A stretch of DNA of 64,000 bases from Anthropogastromicrobium sp052273485 (GTDB lineage Bacteria; Bacillota; Clostridia; Lachnospirales; Lachnospiraceae). Location of the stretch: contig DAVZID010000004.1 in NCBI GenBank assembly GCA_052273485.1, positions 38,418 through 102,417 on the forward strand, given 5' to 3'. The notes beneath the pieces were generated by a model. It was not told the DNA's origin. It made no database searches and saw only the letters and a program-made list of their open reading frames with translations. Below are positions 26,753 to 36,610 of the stretch, piece after piece. A program made the translations under genes and the position numbers. Within the stretch, counting starts at the first letter, position 1. The number at the start of each line of letters is the position of its first letter.

Positions 26753-29359
26753 TTATGCCTTCTTAGGTGTATGAACAACTTCTGCCTTCAAACCACCATC
26801 ACCGACATCAATCTCAATAACATCCTGTGCGTGAACTTCTCCAGAAAGAATGATTCTTGCTGCAAGTGTCTCGACGTTCTTCTGCAGGTAACGCTTTAAC
26901 GGTCTTGCACCATATACTGGATCATATCCATGCTCAACGATGTAATGCTCGGCATTCTTCGTCAGAGAAATGGACAGTTCACGGTCTTCAAGACGCTTGT
27001 TCACATCTGCTACCATCAGATGAATGATGTTGCCAATGTTGTCCTTCGTGAGTGGCTTGAAGAGGATAATCTCATCAAGACGATTCAAAAACTCTGGACG
27101 GAAATGACCACGAAGATCATTCATAACAGCAGACTCTGCGTCTGGTTTGATATTGCCATCCTCATCAATTCCGTCAAGCAGATACGAGGAACCAATATTG
27201 GAAGTCATAATCAGAATCGTATTCTTAAAGTCTACGGTGCGACCTTGAGAATCGGTGATTCGTCCATCATCCAGTACCTGAAGCAGAATGTTAAATACAT
27301 CTGGATGAGCCTTCTCGACCTCATCAAACAGAACAACACTGTACGGTTTACGACGTACGGCCTCTGTCAGCTGACCACCCTCATCGTATCCAACGTATCC
27401 CGGAGGCGCTCCGATCAGACGAGATACCGAATGCTTCTCCATGTATTCCGACATATCAATACGAACCATGTTGTTTTCATCATCGAACAGGTTCTGAGCA
27501 AGTGCCTTGGCAAGCTCTGTCTTACCAACACCAGTAGGTCCAAGGAAGAGGAAGGAACCGATTGGCTTAGATGGATCCTTGATTCCGGCTTTGGAACGAA
27601 GAATCGCCTCTGTCACCTTCTCGACTGCCTCATCCTGTCCAACGACTCTCTTGTGAAGCTCATCAGCCAGATGAAGTGTCTTCTCACGCTCACCCTCAGT
27701 CAATCTGGCAACTGGAATACCAGTCCACTTCGAAATGATACGGCAAATTTCATCATCGGTAACCGCCTCGTGTACAAGGGAAAGATCCTTTGATTTTACG
27801 GATTCCTCCTCTGCTGCCAGCTGCTTCTCTAACTGTGGCAGCTTGCCATACTGCAACTCTGCTGCCTTATTCAGATCATACTGCTGCTGTGCTTGAGCAA
27901 TCTGCTGATGAACCTGCTCGATCTCCTCACGCAGCTTGCTTAAATGGTCAACCGACTTTTTCTCATTGTCCCACTGAGCCTTCATGCCTGAAAACTGCTC
28001 ACGCAGACTGGAAAGCTCCTGCTGAAGAGTTTCCAGACGCTCCTGTGACAGATGATCGGTCTCTTTCTTTAGTGCAGCCTCCTCAATTTCAAGCTGCATA
28101 ATCTTACGGCTTAACTCATCCATCTCAGCTGGCATGGAATCCATCTCAGTCTTTACAAGAGCACAAGCCTCATCAACCAGATCAATTGCCTTATCTGGAA
28201 GGAAACGATCGGAGATATAACGATTCGACAATGTCGCTGCCGTTACCAGTGCGGCATCCGTAATTTTTACGCCGTGGTAAACCTCATAACGATCCTTCAG
28301 ACCTCGTAAGATTGAAATCGTATCCTCTACGGTTGGCTCATCAACTAGAACTGGCTGGAAACGACGCTCTAGTGCCGGATCCTTTTCAATATATTTGCGA
28401 TACTCATCAAGTGTTGTCGCACCAATACAATGAAGCTCACCTCTTGCAAGCATTGGCTTTAACATGTTACCGGCATCCATCGCGCCATCGGTCTTGCCTG
28501 CGCCGACAATCAAATGAAGCTCATCAATGAAAAGGATAATCTTTCCTTCGCTCTTCTTGACCTCATCCAGAACGGCTTTCAGACGCTCCTCAAACTCACC
28601 ACGATACTTTGCACCTGCTACCAGTGCGCCCATATCAAGTGAGAAAATTTTCTTATCCTTTAAGCCTTCCGGCACATCACCGCGAACAATACGCTGCGCA
28701 AGACCCTCTACAACTGCAGTCTTACCAACACCAGGCTCACCAATTAAAACAGGGTTGTTCTTTGTTTTACGTGAAAGAATACGTACAACATTTCTAATCT
28801 CGCTGTCTCGTCCGATTACTGGATCAAGCTTATGATCTCTTGCCTTATCAACAAGATCACTACCATATTTGTTCAATGTATCATAAGTAGCTTCCGGATT
28901 ATCGGATGTTACTCTCTGATTTCCTCTGATGGTGGACAATACCTGAAGGAAACGCTCTCTGGTAATGCCAAACTCGCGGAACAATTCCTTTACCGCATCG
29001 TTTGGATAACGAATTAAGGACAACACAAGATGCTCAACGGAAACATACTCATCTCCCATTGCCTTTGCTTCATCCTCTGCACTGACAAGTACCTTATTTA
29101 ATGCATTGCTGACGTAAAGCTGACCATTTCCACCAGATACCTTTACTTTCTTTTCCAATGTCTGTACAGCACTGTTGTCAAAGTATTCAAGCTGAATATC
29201 CATCTTAGTAATCAACTTTGCAAACAGACTGTCTTCCTGATGTAACAGAGCAACGACCAGATGTTCCTGATCGATCTCCTGATTTCCATATTGATAAGCA
29301 AGCTTTTCACAATCCTGAACCGCCTGCATTGATTTCTGTGTAAATTTATTAATGTTCAT
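26753..29359 (-). CDS. clpB: ATP-dependent disaggregase ClpB
   Basis: Heat-shock chaperone that extracts polypeptides from aggregates with DnaK. It has an N-terminal Clp repeat domain, AAA1 with Walker A GEPGVGKTAVVEGLA, a long coiled middle domain (about residues 410-520, rich in Glu, Gln and Lys) and AAA2 with GPTGVGKTELAKALA. The middle domain separates ClpB from ClpC. The 868-residue length is normal. No CIRCE or CtsR operator was recognised upstream, only a good sigma-A promoter. Confidence 0.97.
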   Translation of the reverse strand: MNINKFTQKSMQAVQDCEKLAYQYGNQEIDQEHLVVALLHQEDSLFAKLITKMDIQLEYFDNSAVQTLEKKVKVSGGNGQLYVSNALNKVLVSAEDEAKAMGDEYVSVEHLVLSLIRYPNDAVKELFREFGITRERFLQVLSTIRGNQRVTSDNPEATYDTLNKYGSDLVDKARDHKLDPVIGRDSEIRNVVRILSRKTKNNPVLIGEPGVGKTAVVEGLAQRIVRGDVPEGLKDKKIFSLDMGALVAGAKYRGEFEERLKAVLDEVKKSEGKIILFIDELHLIVGAGKTDGAMDAGNMLKPMLARGELHCIGATTLDEYRKYIEKDPALERRFQPVLVDEPTVEDTISILRGLKDRYEVYHGVKITDAALVTAATLSNRYISDRFLPDKAIDLVDEACALVKTEMDSMPAEMDELSRKIMQLEIEEAALKKETDHLSQERLETLQQELSSLREQFSGMKAQWDNEKKSVDHLSKLREEIEQVHQQIAQAQQQYDLNKAAELQYGKLPQLEKQLAAEEESVKSKDLSLVHEAVTDDEICRIISKWTGIPVARLTEGEREKTLHLADELHKRVVGQDEAVEKVTEAILRSKAGIKDPSKPIGSFLFLGPTGVGKTELAKALAQNLFDDENNMVRIDMSEYMEKHSVSRLIGAPPGYVGYDEGGQLTEAVRRKPYSVVLFDEVEKAHPDVFNILLQVLDDGRITDSQGRTVDFKNTILIMTSNIGSSYLLDGIDEDGNIKPDAESAVMNDLRGHFRPEFLNRLDEIILFKPLTKDNIGNIIHLMVADVNKRLEDRELSISLTKNAEHYIVEHGYDPVYGARPLKRYLQKNVETLAARIILSGEVHAQDVIEIDVGDGGLKAEVVHTPKKA

Positions 29360-29475
29360 AGCCCCTCCTGTCTGCCACTCTATCTACTGTCATCACGGCA
29401 AAGCTACCGCTTTCGAACAACTCCGTAATGTCCTTCGTGGCTGCGAGTTATGTGTGTTTCATTTGTTCTATAAAT

Positions 29476-29503
29476 ACTATAACACAATTTTAAAATCTGT
29501 CAA
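29476..29503 (-). promoter_or_regulatory. promoter of clpB
   Basis: On the minus strand TTGACA (29503-29498) and TATAGT (29481-29476) are 16 bp apart, giving a leader of about 110 nt. I looked for a CIRCE-type inverted repeat and a CtsR-type direct repeat and saw neither. Confidence 0.75.
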
Positions 29504-29522
29504 GCACTTTTTTCTTTTTTTA

Positions 29523-29562
29523 CAAAAAAAATTTCGCCCTGCCATTTCTGACAGGACGAAAT
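29523..29562 (-). terminator. terminator of the LCP-family gene
   Basis: In the minus sense ATTTCGTCCTG pairs with CAGGGCGAAAT (one mismatch), followed by a run of seven to eight T. It lies about 80 bp past the stop codon at 29641, just upstream of the clpB promoter. Confidence 0.85.
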
Positions 29563-29640
29563 CTATTTCTTATCTTTCAAATTTCTTTGATTATCTTTTA
29601 ATAGAGTAAACAGCTATATAACTTTAATGATTTGATTTTA

Positions 29641-30717
29641 TTAGTTTCCGTAAATAGTCTGATGTAAGCGATTGATCGTTGCCTCAAAATCTGGCACCAA
29701 CTCTTCACCCATATTTGAGTAAAGTCCATCATACGGAATACGGTCAGCCTGAACATCATAATTAATATAAGAAGCTGCATTTGCAATCAAACTCGTTAAT
29801 GTTGCCGTATCCATGTTGTGTGTAATTAACGGCAACATCTCATTTACAACAGAAAGCAAGGTTGTTGCATCCAGAGAACGAGCTTTTTGTATCAACTGTA
29901 CCAAAATTTCCCTCTGTCTGGAAGTACGGCCATAATCAGAATGTTCACTTCCACGACTAGTATAACGAATTCTTGCAAATCCTACCGCCTGATTTCCGTT
30001 TAAATGTGTCACTCCACCACCCGAAATATAATAGTCCGATGCATTCAAGCCCTGGAGCCTACATTGTTCATCAAGATACATATTCACATATTTTGCTTCT
30101 TCTGTAGAAACCTCCAGATCTACACCTCCAACTAAATCAATAATATGCGCCATTGAACTAAAGTCAACCGATGCATAATTATCAATATCAATACGATAAT
30201 TGCTCTCAATTGTTGAGACAAGCAGTGGGCCTCCACCAATTGCATAAGCACTGTTAAGCTTTCGTATACCGACATTTGGAATATTTGCATACAAGTCACG
30301 CATGAAACTCGTCATGTAAATCGTCTTTGTCTCGGAATTGATCGATGCCAAAATCATCGAATCTGAATTTCCATACCAACCATTTCTAGTATCAGAACCA
30401 ATTAACAGAATATTATATACGCCACCATCCGATGCAATATCAATATTCTCTCCAGCCTTTACCTCATTTGCAAAAACAGATGCAACTTTTGCATCCAATG
30501 TCTCCATCTCCGTAAATCCTTCTACGTCGTCATCACCATCTGCTGTTAACAAATCATAATTAATGGTAATATCACTGTCATCTACATAATTCATTCTGCC
30601 GAGATAATGCTTTAATCCAAAATAAAATACGCAAAGTCCAGCCAAAATCAGGACCGTCAATACAAGTACCACAATTAGCAGTGGTGTCTTGGCCGATTTC
30701 TTTTTTCTTTTGGCCAT
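29641..30717 (-). CDS. LytR-CpsA-Psr (LCP) family cell wall glycopolymer transferase
   Basis: LCP enzymes attach wall teichoic acids or other glycopolymers to peptidoglycan at the outer membrane face. A single N-terminal membrane segment (about residues 12-35, LLIVVLVLTVLILAGL) gives a type II topology. The LCP domain shows NILLIGSDTRNGWYGNSDSMILASI, TIYMTSFMRDLYANIP, KLNSAYAIGGG and an Arg-rich GFARIRYTSRGSEHSDYGRTSRQREI, with the conserved catalytic and lipid-phosphate-binding Arg and Asp residues. It is 358 residues. The adjacent nucleotidyltransferase fusion would fit a glycopolymer pathway; that link is inferred. Confidence 0.93.
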   Translation of the reverse strand: MAKRKKKSAKTPLLIVVLVLTVLILAGLCVFYFGLKHYLGRMNYVDDSDITINYDLLTADGDDDVEGFTEMETLDAKVASVFANEVKAGENIDIASDGGVYNILLIGSDTRNGWYGNSDSMILASINSETKTIYMTSFMRDLYANIPNVGIRKLNSAYAIGGGPLLVSTIESNYRIDIDNYASVDFSSMAHIIDLVGGVDLEVSTEEAKYVNMYLDEQCRLQGLNASDYYISGGGVTHLNGNQAVGFARIRYTSRGSEHSDYGRTSRQREILVQLIQKARSLDATTLLSVVNEMLPLITHNMDTATLTSLIANAASYINYDVQADRIPYDGLYSNMGEELVPDFEATINRLHQTIYGN

Positions 30718-30893
30718 TTTGTTTCTCCTCTCTATTTGAGTTTTTCAAGTTTATAGTATAGCATATTTTAGACAAAATACCAGACCTTTTGACAAAATCT
30801 TTTTTAGCGTTTCTTCTGACAATTCATCTTTCTACCTTCTAGAAGGTTGAATTCTTTCATTTAGCTTTGGTAATTCCAAACGTTTTTTTATAT

Positions 30894-32273
30894 CTATACG
30901 ATAAATGCATGATTTTTATTTGTCTTATCATAAAACTGTTCCATAATGCTACTAACAGAAGCCGTAATCGTTTCATCCAAACAGCTTGTATTCACACTTT
31001 TTTGAATTGCTCGTGAAAAAGCAGCAATCTCATAGCGAAGGCCCTCTCCATCAAGCTTATAAAAATAGCGTCGGTTTTGTGTGAAATCCTCATAGCGCAC
31101 TTCAAAGTAATCGGTCTTCCACCATGGAGACGGGACATAGATATATCCCTTCGTGCCCGTGATCACCAGTTCTCCTTCTGACTTAACTCCGATTCCCGTT
31201 TTCATGGATGCCACTGCATTCGAGTACAGAAAATCAATCCGAGAAAATAAATCTAAACTATCTTTTGTCTGGTATGTTACCATATCACATTTTTTGTAAT
31301 CGGTCCCCAATATTGAAAATATAGATAGTAAGCCGAATGGCCCCCAGACCGCCATACTTCCAAATCCCCCCCTTTGATATCCTGGTGGCGGAGGTATCAT
31401 CTGTGTACAAGTGGCCTCAACTGCTTTAATGCTTCCAACCTCTCCACTCTTTGCCAAAAGGACAAGACGGTTGAATGCCATAAAATATGCTGTTTTAATT
31501 GCTTCTAAAAAGACGCATCCATTTTTCTTTGCAAGTGCAGTCAAAAACAAAGCACCCTCTTTCTTTAATGAGACAGGTGATTCACAGAGCACATGTTTTC
31601 TCTGTTCCAACACTTTTTGGCTATACATTGCTCTCTCATCCGGTGACGTTACAACATAGACTGCATCGCTGTCATCAAGCAACGCCTGCAATGTTTTATA
31701 AATAAGAGGCCCTCCGGCATCGTTTCTCATCAATGAATCGTCACCTGTTATAAAACCATTTTTCACGAATGAAGTGTTATCTGTCGGTGGCACAAAAATA
31801 CCTGACAATTCCACATTTCCCACATAGCGGGACTCTGTGATAAACTTCTCAACCATCGGCTCATAACCAATAATTCCCAGACGAATTCCGCTGTTTTCCC
31901 GACGAAGCTTCGTACTGGAAATATTAGCAGTACGAGGCAGATACACTACCTCGCAATATTCCTTTAAATAATCAAACTTTCCTTCCCAGTCCGATCCGAT
32001 TGCAAAAATATCAATATGATATCGCCGAATATCATCAATCTTTTGTCCAATATACTCTTCCGGTATGACTTCATCTGCCAGTCCGGTATCCTTTACCGCC
32101 TGAATACGCTCCATTAGAGACTGCTGGACATTCAATTTTCCTCTGCTAATATCATAACTGTCTGTTGTCACACCGACAATCAAATAGTCGCCCAGTGCCT
32201 TTGCCCGTTTGAGCAGATTAATATGTCCATAGTGTAACAGATCAAACGTACCATAAGTAATGACTTTCTTCAA
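30894..32273 (-). CDS. fusion of a TagD-like cytidylyltransferase and a Gfo/Idh/MocA-type oxidoreductase domain
   Basis: Residues 1 to about 130 are a glycerol-3-phosphate cytidylyltransferase-like domain with HYGH (residues 14-17) and the RTANISSTKLRRE end. Residues about 131-459 look like a Gfo/Idh/MocA protein (IRLGIIGYEPMVEKFI start, YVVTSPDERAMYSQKVLEQRKHVLCESP). The usual glycine-rich Rossmann GxGxxG is reduced to GIIGYEP, so cofactor binding may be altered. The start codon is TTG at 32273, supported by TAAGGAG six bases upstream. It probably makes a CDP-activated polyol and alters it for a surface polymer. The aminotransferase upstream in the same direction may work with it. Confidence 0.85.
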   Translation of the reverse strand: MKKVITYGTFDLLHYGHINLLKRAKALGDYLIVGVTTDSYDISRGKLNVQQSLMERIQAVKDTGLADEVIPEEYIGQKIDDIRRYHIDIFAIGSDWEGKFDYLKEYCEVVYLPRTANISSTKLRRENSGIRLGIIGYEPMVEKFITESRYVGNVELSGIFVPPTDNTSFVKNGFITGDDSLMRNDAGGPLIYKTLQALLDDSDAVYVVTSPDERAMYSQKVLEQRKHVLCESPVSLKKEGALFLTALAKKNGCVFLEAIKTAYFMAFNRLVLLAKSGEVGSIKAVEATCTQMIPPPPGYQRGGFGSMAVWGPFGLLSIFSILGTDYKKCDMVTYQTKDSLDLFSRIDFLYSNAVASMKTGIGVKSEGELVITGTKGYIYVPSPWWKTDYFEVRYEDFTQNRRYFYKLDGEGLRYEIAAFSRAIQKSVNTSCLDETITASVSSIMEQFYDKTNKNHAFIV

Positions 32274-32366
32274 ATTGATCTCCTTATGTTGTTACTTTAT
32301 GTTGTTACTTTGTTATTGCGCTTATGCTTTTGTTATTACTGTTATTCTTATAGTATTACTCTTACG

Positions 32367-33473
32367 TTATTCTTCGCTTTCATCAAGTTCAAAAAATGCC
32401 ACAAGAAAGCGCGCCATAGCCGTCTTTGAACCCACGGAAATACGAAGATATTTTTTCAGCATCTCATTTCCGTAGGACTTTACTAAAATCTTCTTTTCTG
32501 TTTCCAACCTTCTAGCTAACTCGGCTGCTGGATGCTTTGGTATGACAAAGATGAAATTTCCCCGGCAGTCTCTTACCTGGTAGCCATGAGCTTTCAATGT
32601 TTCCAGTGTATATGCTTTGCCTTCTTTCTCTGTCTCAATTAATTGTTCAATCATTTCCGGATGGTCCAGAATACGCTCCGCGAATAATAATGCAATTGCA
32701 TTTGCGTCAAACGTGAGTTTTGCATTTTTTACATAGTGAATAATCTGCGGATTGCTGATGATCACACCTAGACGACATGCTGCAATGGAAAACAGCTTAG
32801 AAAATGTACGAAGCAGAACCACATTTTCTTCTTGAAGCGCGTATTTTAAGAAGGTATTCGGATAAAAATAATGATATGCTTCATCAATAATAACGATTGC
32901 ACCAACTTTCTTTGTCTTCTCGATCACCTTTTTCAGTTCTTCCTCAGTGTAAACATTGCCAATCGGATTATTTGGATTTAATAATACAACTATTCTCGTA
33001 TTTTCCGTAATCGCATCTAGAATCTTGTCAATTGAAATTGTTAGATCCGCCTCATATGCAACCGGAACATGATGAAGACCGAGAATACTGCAGTTGACCC
33101 AGTACATCTCAAAGCTTGGTGCAACGGTAACTACATCTTTCCCCTTTTCGCCAAATGTCTCTAACAGATAGCGAATTCCCATATCCGATCCATTTACCGC
33201 CACCACATTTTCATAAGATGCACCAATGTAAGCAGCATATTTCTTTAAGAAACGATCCGGCTCCGGGTAAATCGAAAGAAACTCTGGTGTAATTTCCTTT
33301 ACTACGCTGTCCACAAAATCCTTCGGAAGCCCCTCAGGATTTTCATTCATATCATAACGCAAATATTCATAACGTCCCTGCTGCGGAAATACGCGATTTG
33401 TGTTTTTAATATGTTCATCTACATAATACATTTGTTGAAGACCATCCTCTCCTAGTTCATTTTTCTTATTCAT
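32367..33473 (-). CDS. HisC-like class I/II aminotransferase
   Basis: PLP enzyme of the histidinol-phosphate aminotransferase-like group. PLP lysine in RTFSKLFSIAACRLG, the NPNNPIGNVY motif that contacts the cofactor, and IIDEAYHYF. At 368 residues it is of normal length. No his genes are nearby, and it precedes the cytidylyltransferase/oxidoreductase fusion by about 90 bp. It is therefore more likely to act on a sugar, polyol or phosphonate intermediate than in histidine synthesis; that is inference. Confidence 0.88.
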   Translation of the reverse strand: MNKKNELGEDGLQQMYYVDEHIKNTNRVFPQQGRYEYLRYDMNENPEGLPKDFVDSVVKEITPEFLSIYPEPDRFLKKYAAYIGASYENVVAVNGSDMGIRYLLETFGEKGKDVVTVAPSFEMYWVNCSILGLHHVPVAYEADLTISIDKILDAITENTRIVVLLNPNNPIGNVYTEEELKKVIEKTKKVGAIVIIDEAYHYFYPNTFLKYALQEENVVLLRTFSKLFSIAACRLGVIISNPQIIHYVKNAKLTFDANAIALLFAERILDHPEMIEQLIETEKEGKAYTLETLKAHGYQVRDCRGNFIFVIPKHPAAELARRLETEKKILVKSYGNEMLKKYLRISVGSKTAMARFLVAFFELDESEE

Positions 33474-33618
33474 TTCATTTTTTGCGTCTTATCGCTTTGA
33501 TTTTTTTGGTTCTAGCTTGTATTGTACTACAGATAATCGAAACATACAATAAGAAAAATCAGCATGAATCGGTCTTTCTATTCATATCACTTACTAAAAA
33601 GAAGTTAGGAATCCACTC

Positions 33619-34398
33619 ATGTCTTATAATCCAAAACGTCCCTTTCATCCGGTACCACTAAGCACACTATTGCTCTCTGGCACTTTTTTGCTTCTTCTAA
33701 TTAGTGCACTTATGCTACCCGCTGCTGTTATGGTAAGCACCACTGTGGGATCACGGGATCTTCCTGTCTACTGTGTCCAAACCGACCAGAAAAAAGTTGC
33801 ACTCACCTTTGACGCTGCATGGGGAAATGAAGACACAGCCGAACTGCTCTCGATTTTAGAGAAAAATCACATTCATGCCACTTTTTTTCTGACAGGCAGT
33901 TGGGTTGACGCCTATCCAGACGATGTAAAAGCCATCGCCGCTGCCGGTCATGACATTGGCAATCACTCACAAACACACCCCGAAATGAGTAAACTCGCAA
34001 AAGAACAAATTCGAGAGGAGTTGATGATGGTTCATAGCACGGTAAAAGAACTGACCGGGCAAAATATGTGTTTCTTTCGACCACCCTATGGTGATTATAA
34101 CAATCTGGTCATACAAACAGCAACCGAATGCGGCTATCTTAGCATTCAATGGAATATCGACAGCTTAGATTGGAAGAACTATGGTGTCCAATCCATCATT
34201 GACCGAACTGCCAATAATCCAGATCTTTCAAACGGTTCCATCATCTTAATGCACAATGGCGCTAAATATACAAAGGATGCATTAGAAACCATTATTCGAA
34301 CATTACAGTCAAAAGGCTATGAATTCGTTACACTCTCGGAACTTGTATACAAAGACCATTTTCATATGGATGCTACCGGCAAACAATTTCCTGATTGA
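33619..34398 (+). CDS. polysaccharide deacetylase, PdaB-like
   Basis: NodB-domain deacetylase acting on wall or spore peptidoglycan. An N-terminal membrane or signal segment (about residues 18-40) precedes the catalytic domain: VALTFDAAWGN (motif 1), HSQTHPEM (metal-binding HxxxH, motif 2), FRPPYGDYN (motif 3), and IILMHNG near the end. The TFDAAWGN form resembles PdaB-type sporulation deacetylases. It is 259 residues. Divergent from the aminotransferase gene and upstream of the MoxR gene. Confidence 0.9.
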   Translation: MSYNPKRPFHPVPLSTLLLSGTFLLLLISALMLPAAVMVSTTVGSRDLPVYCVQTDQKKVALTFDAAWGNEDTAELLSILEKNHIHATFFLTGSWVDAYPDDVKAIAAAGHDIGNHSQTHPEMSKLAKEQIREELMMVHSTVKELTGQNMCFFRPPYGDYNNLVIQTATECGYLSIQWNIDSLDWKNYGVQSIIDRTANNPDLSNGSIILMHNGAKYTKDALETIIRTLQSKGYEFVTLSELVYKDHFHMDATGKQFPD

Positions 34399-34516
34399 TT
34401 GTACACGAATTTATATATTGAACTTTCCTATTGATTAGCTGCATATTTTTTCCACTTTTTTCAACAACTATGTTATACTAAAAGCAAAATTTAAATGCTT
34501 CAGAAAAGGAGATTCT

Positions 34517-35455
34517 ATGAGTACATTAACGAAATTAAAAGAAAACATTGAATCCGTGATCGTTGGAAAGGGAAAGGTGATCGATATGGTCATGACTTCC
34601 CTGATTTCTGGCGGTCATATCTTATTGGAGGATGTTCCGGGAACTGGCAAGACCGTGATGGCAAAATCACTCGCTCGCTCTCTGGATGCCTCCTTTTCCC
34701 GTGTACAGTTTACACCGGATTTATTGCCATCTGATGTGACTGGGCTCAACTATTACAATCAAAAACAAGGCGAATTTGTCTTTAAGTCCGGCCCTGTTTT
34801 CTGTAACATCTTATTGGCAGATGAGATTAACCGTGCCACACCTCGAACCCAGTCCGCACTCCTTGAATGTATGGAGGAGCGTCAGGTTACCGTTGATGGA
34901 ACAACGAGACCACTTCCAGCTCCATTCATTGTTATCGCTACCCAAAACCCAGTTGAGACTACTGGAACCTTCCCTCTTCCAGAGGCGCAGTTGGACCGTT
35001 TCTTTATGAAGCTTTCTATGGGGCTGCCGTCCAAGGAAGAGGAGCTTTCCATTTTAACCCGCTTTGAACGTGCACAGCCACTTGCTAAACTATCCGCTGT
35101 CTGCACCACAGAGGAAATCCTCGCAGCACAGCAGGAATACAAAAAAGTCTATCTTCATCCGCTTCTTCTTGACTATATGGCAGAGCTTTCCCAGCAGAGT
35201 CGCCGCCATCCTTATGTTGTTACCGGTGTCAGCCCAAGAGGAACACTCGCACTTTTAAATGCCGCAAAAGCATACGCATTTCTTCAGGAGCGAAATTTTG
35301 TCGTTCCTGAAGATATCAAGACGGTTGCCGTTCCAGTTCTTGCCCACCGTCTTGTCTTAAGCCGCGGTGTTGGAAGCCAGTCAACTGGCGCGGAAATCAT
35401 TGAAAAACTGCTGTCCGATGTCGCTGTTCCGACCGAAAACTGGGAAAAACACTGA
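34517..35455 (+). CDS. MoxR-family AAA+ ATPase
   Basis: Chaperone-like ATPase thought to help assemble or activate partner complexes. Walker A EDVPGTGKTVMAK and Walker B LLADEINRATPRTQSALLECMEE are characteristic. It is 312 residues. The ATG at 34517 has AAAAGGAG upstream. It begins a three-gene plus-strand unit with a DUF58 protein (22 bp downstream) and a membrane protein, a widespread trio whose exact task is unknown. Confidence 0.95.
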   Translation: MSTLTKLKENIESVIVGKGKVIDMVMTSLISGGHILLEDVPGTGKTVMAKSLARSLDASFSRVQFTPDLLPSDVTGLNYYNQKQGEFVFKSGPVFCNILLADEINRATPRTQSALLECMEERQVTVDGTTRPLPAPFIVIATQNPVETTGTFPLPEAQLDRFFMKLSMGLPSKEEELSILTRFERAQPLAKLSAVCTTEEILAAQQEYKKVYLHPLLLDYMAELSQQSRRHPYVVTGVSPRGTLALLNAAKAYAFLQERNFVVPEDIKTVAVPVLAHRLVLSRGVGSQSTGAEIIEKLLSDVAVPTENWEKH

Positions 35456-35476
35456 GAAAACTAAGGAGTTTTATCT

Positions 35477-36610
35477 ATGAAAATACTTCTTTTACTTGCT
35501 GCGGCAGGACTTTTGTATCTATTGCAGGACTGGATTTACCGAAATCTCTGGGACAAAAAGCTTTCTGTCTCCATCCAATTTCAAGACAAGGCAGTGTTAG
35601 AGGGTGAGGAAGCCTCATTAACAGAAGTAATCGAGAATCGAAAGCTGCTTCCGCTCGCCTATCTGAATGTAAAATTTCAGGTTAGTCGAAATCTTGTCTT
35701 TCACAATATGGAAAATACAAGTGTCTCTGATTTTAATTATAAGAGTGATATTTTTTCAGTACTGTTTAACCAGCGAATACGAAGAAAGCTTGTTTTTTCT
35801 TGTCAAAAACGTGGCTACTATGAAATCACACAGTCTGATATCATCTCATCAAATCTTCTTATGACGAGTGACTATGTTGGTACACTTTCGCAAAATACAT
35901 ACTTGTATGTGTATCCACGCTATTTAAATATCGACCGCCTTGATGTGCCATTCAAAAAGATGATTGGCACCATGACAAGTCGTCAGTTTCTGTACGAGGA
36001 TCCGTTTGAATTTCGCGGCATCCGCGACTATACATTTACTGATCCAATGAATAGCATCAACTGGACCGCTAGCGCTCGAACCGGTGATTTAATGGTCAAT
36101 GTCCATGATTCCACCTCTTCCCAGGAAGCAATCATTATCTTAAATCTAGAAACTGAAACCGTATGGGTCTACGAACAACTTCACGAAGTCGCCATCCGCC
36201 TTGCTGCTTCGATCAGCTACTACTTTTTAAATGCTTCGGTTCCAACAAGAATGATCTGCAATGGAAGTGATGCAATCACCGATCAGGTTGCGGTCATTCC
36301 AACGGGAAGTGGACTTCGCCATGTCAATGCAATCGCAGAGGTGCTTGCCCGAATTGATCTGACAAGAACCATTGTCTCCTGCACAGATCAGTTAAAGGAA
36401 CTTGCAAAAAGCAATACTGCCACTGCGCCACTTTATATCATGATTTCAAATTCTATGAATGATTCCTTACAAGAAGCTTTTCAGGAACTAATCAAAACTG
36501 GCAGCAGTGCGATGTGGATTGCACCTCTCTATGATGACATGGAGCTTCGCATAAAAGCAGCACCAAATCTGGAAATTGTACGATGGGAGGTAAACAAATA
36601 TGAGAATTAA
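35477..36610 (+). CDS. DUF58-domain protein
   Basis: Membrane-associated protein with one or two N-terminal hydrophobic segments (about residues 2-16) and a C-terminal vWA-like DUF58 region. The family signature is visible at DPFEFRGIRDYTFTDPMNSINWTASARTGDLMVN. Such proteins are nearly always encoded next to MoxR ATPases, as here. It is 377 residues. Its stop overlaps the next start by about 11 bp. Confidence 0.93.
   Translation: MKILLLLAAAGLLYLLQDWIYRNLWDKKLSVSIQFQDKAVLEGEEASLTEVIENRKLLPLAYLNVKFQVSRNLVFHNMENTSVSDFNYKSDIFSVLFNQRIRRKLVFSCQKRGYYEITQSDIISSNLLMTSDYVGTLSQNTYLYVYPRYLNIDRLDVPFKKMIGTMTSRQFLYEDPFEFRGIRDYTFTDPMNSINWTASARTGDLMVNVHDSTSSQEAIIILNLETETVWVYEQLHEVAIRLAASISYYFLNASVPTRMICNGSDAITDQVAVIPTGSGLRHVNAIAEVLARIDLTRTIVSCTDQLKELAKSNTATAPLYIMISNSMNDSLQEAFQELIKTGSSAMWIAPLYDDMELRIKAAPNLEIVRWEVNKYEN

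Noticed and set aside
26930..27793. 287-residue ORF on the plus strand opposite clpB
   Set aside because: Shadow of the clpB coding frame; composition and context give no support for a gene.
29360..29480. Possible CIRCE or CtsR operator upstream of clpB
   Set aside because: Neither the CIRCE inverted repeat nor the CtsR direct heptad was found on inspection.
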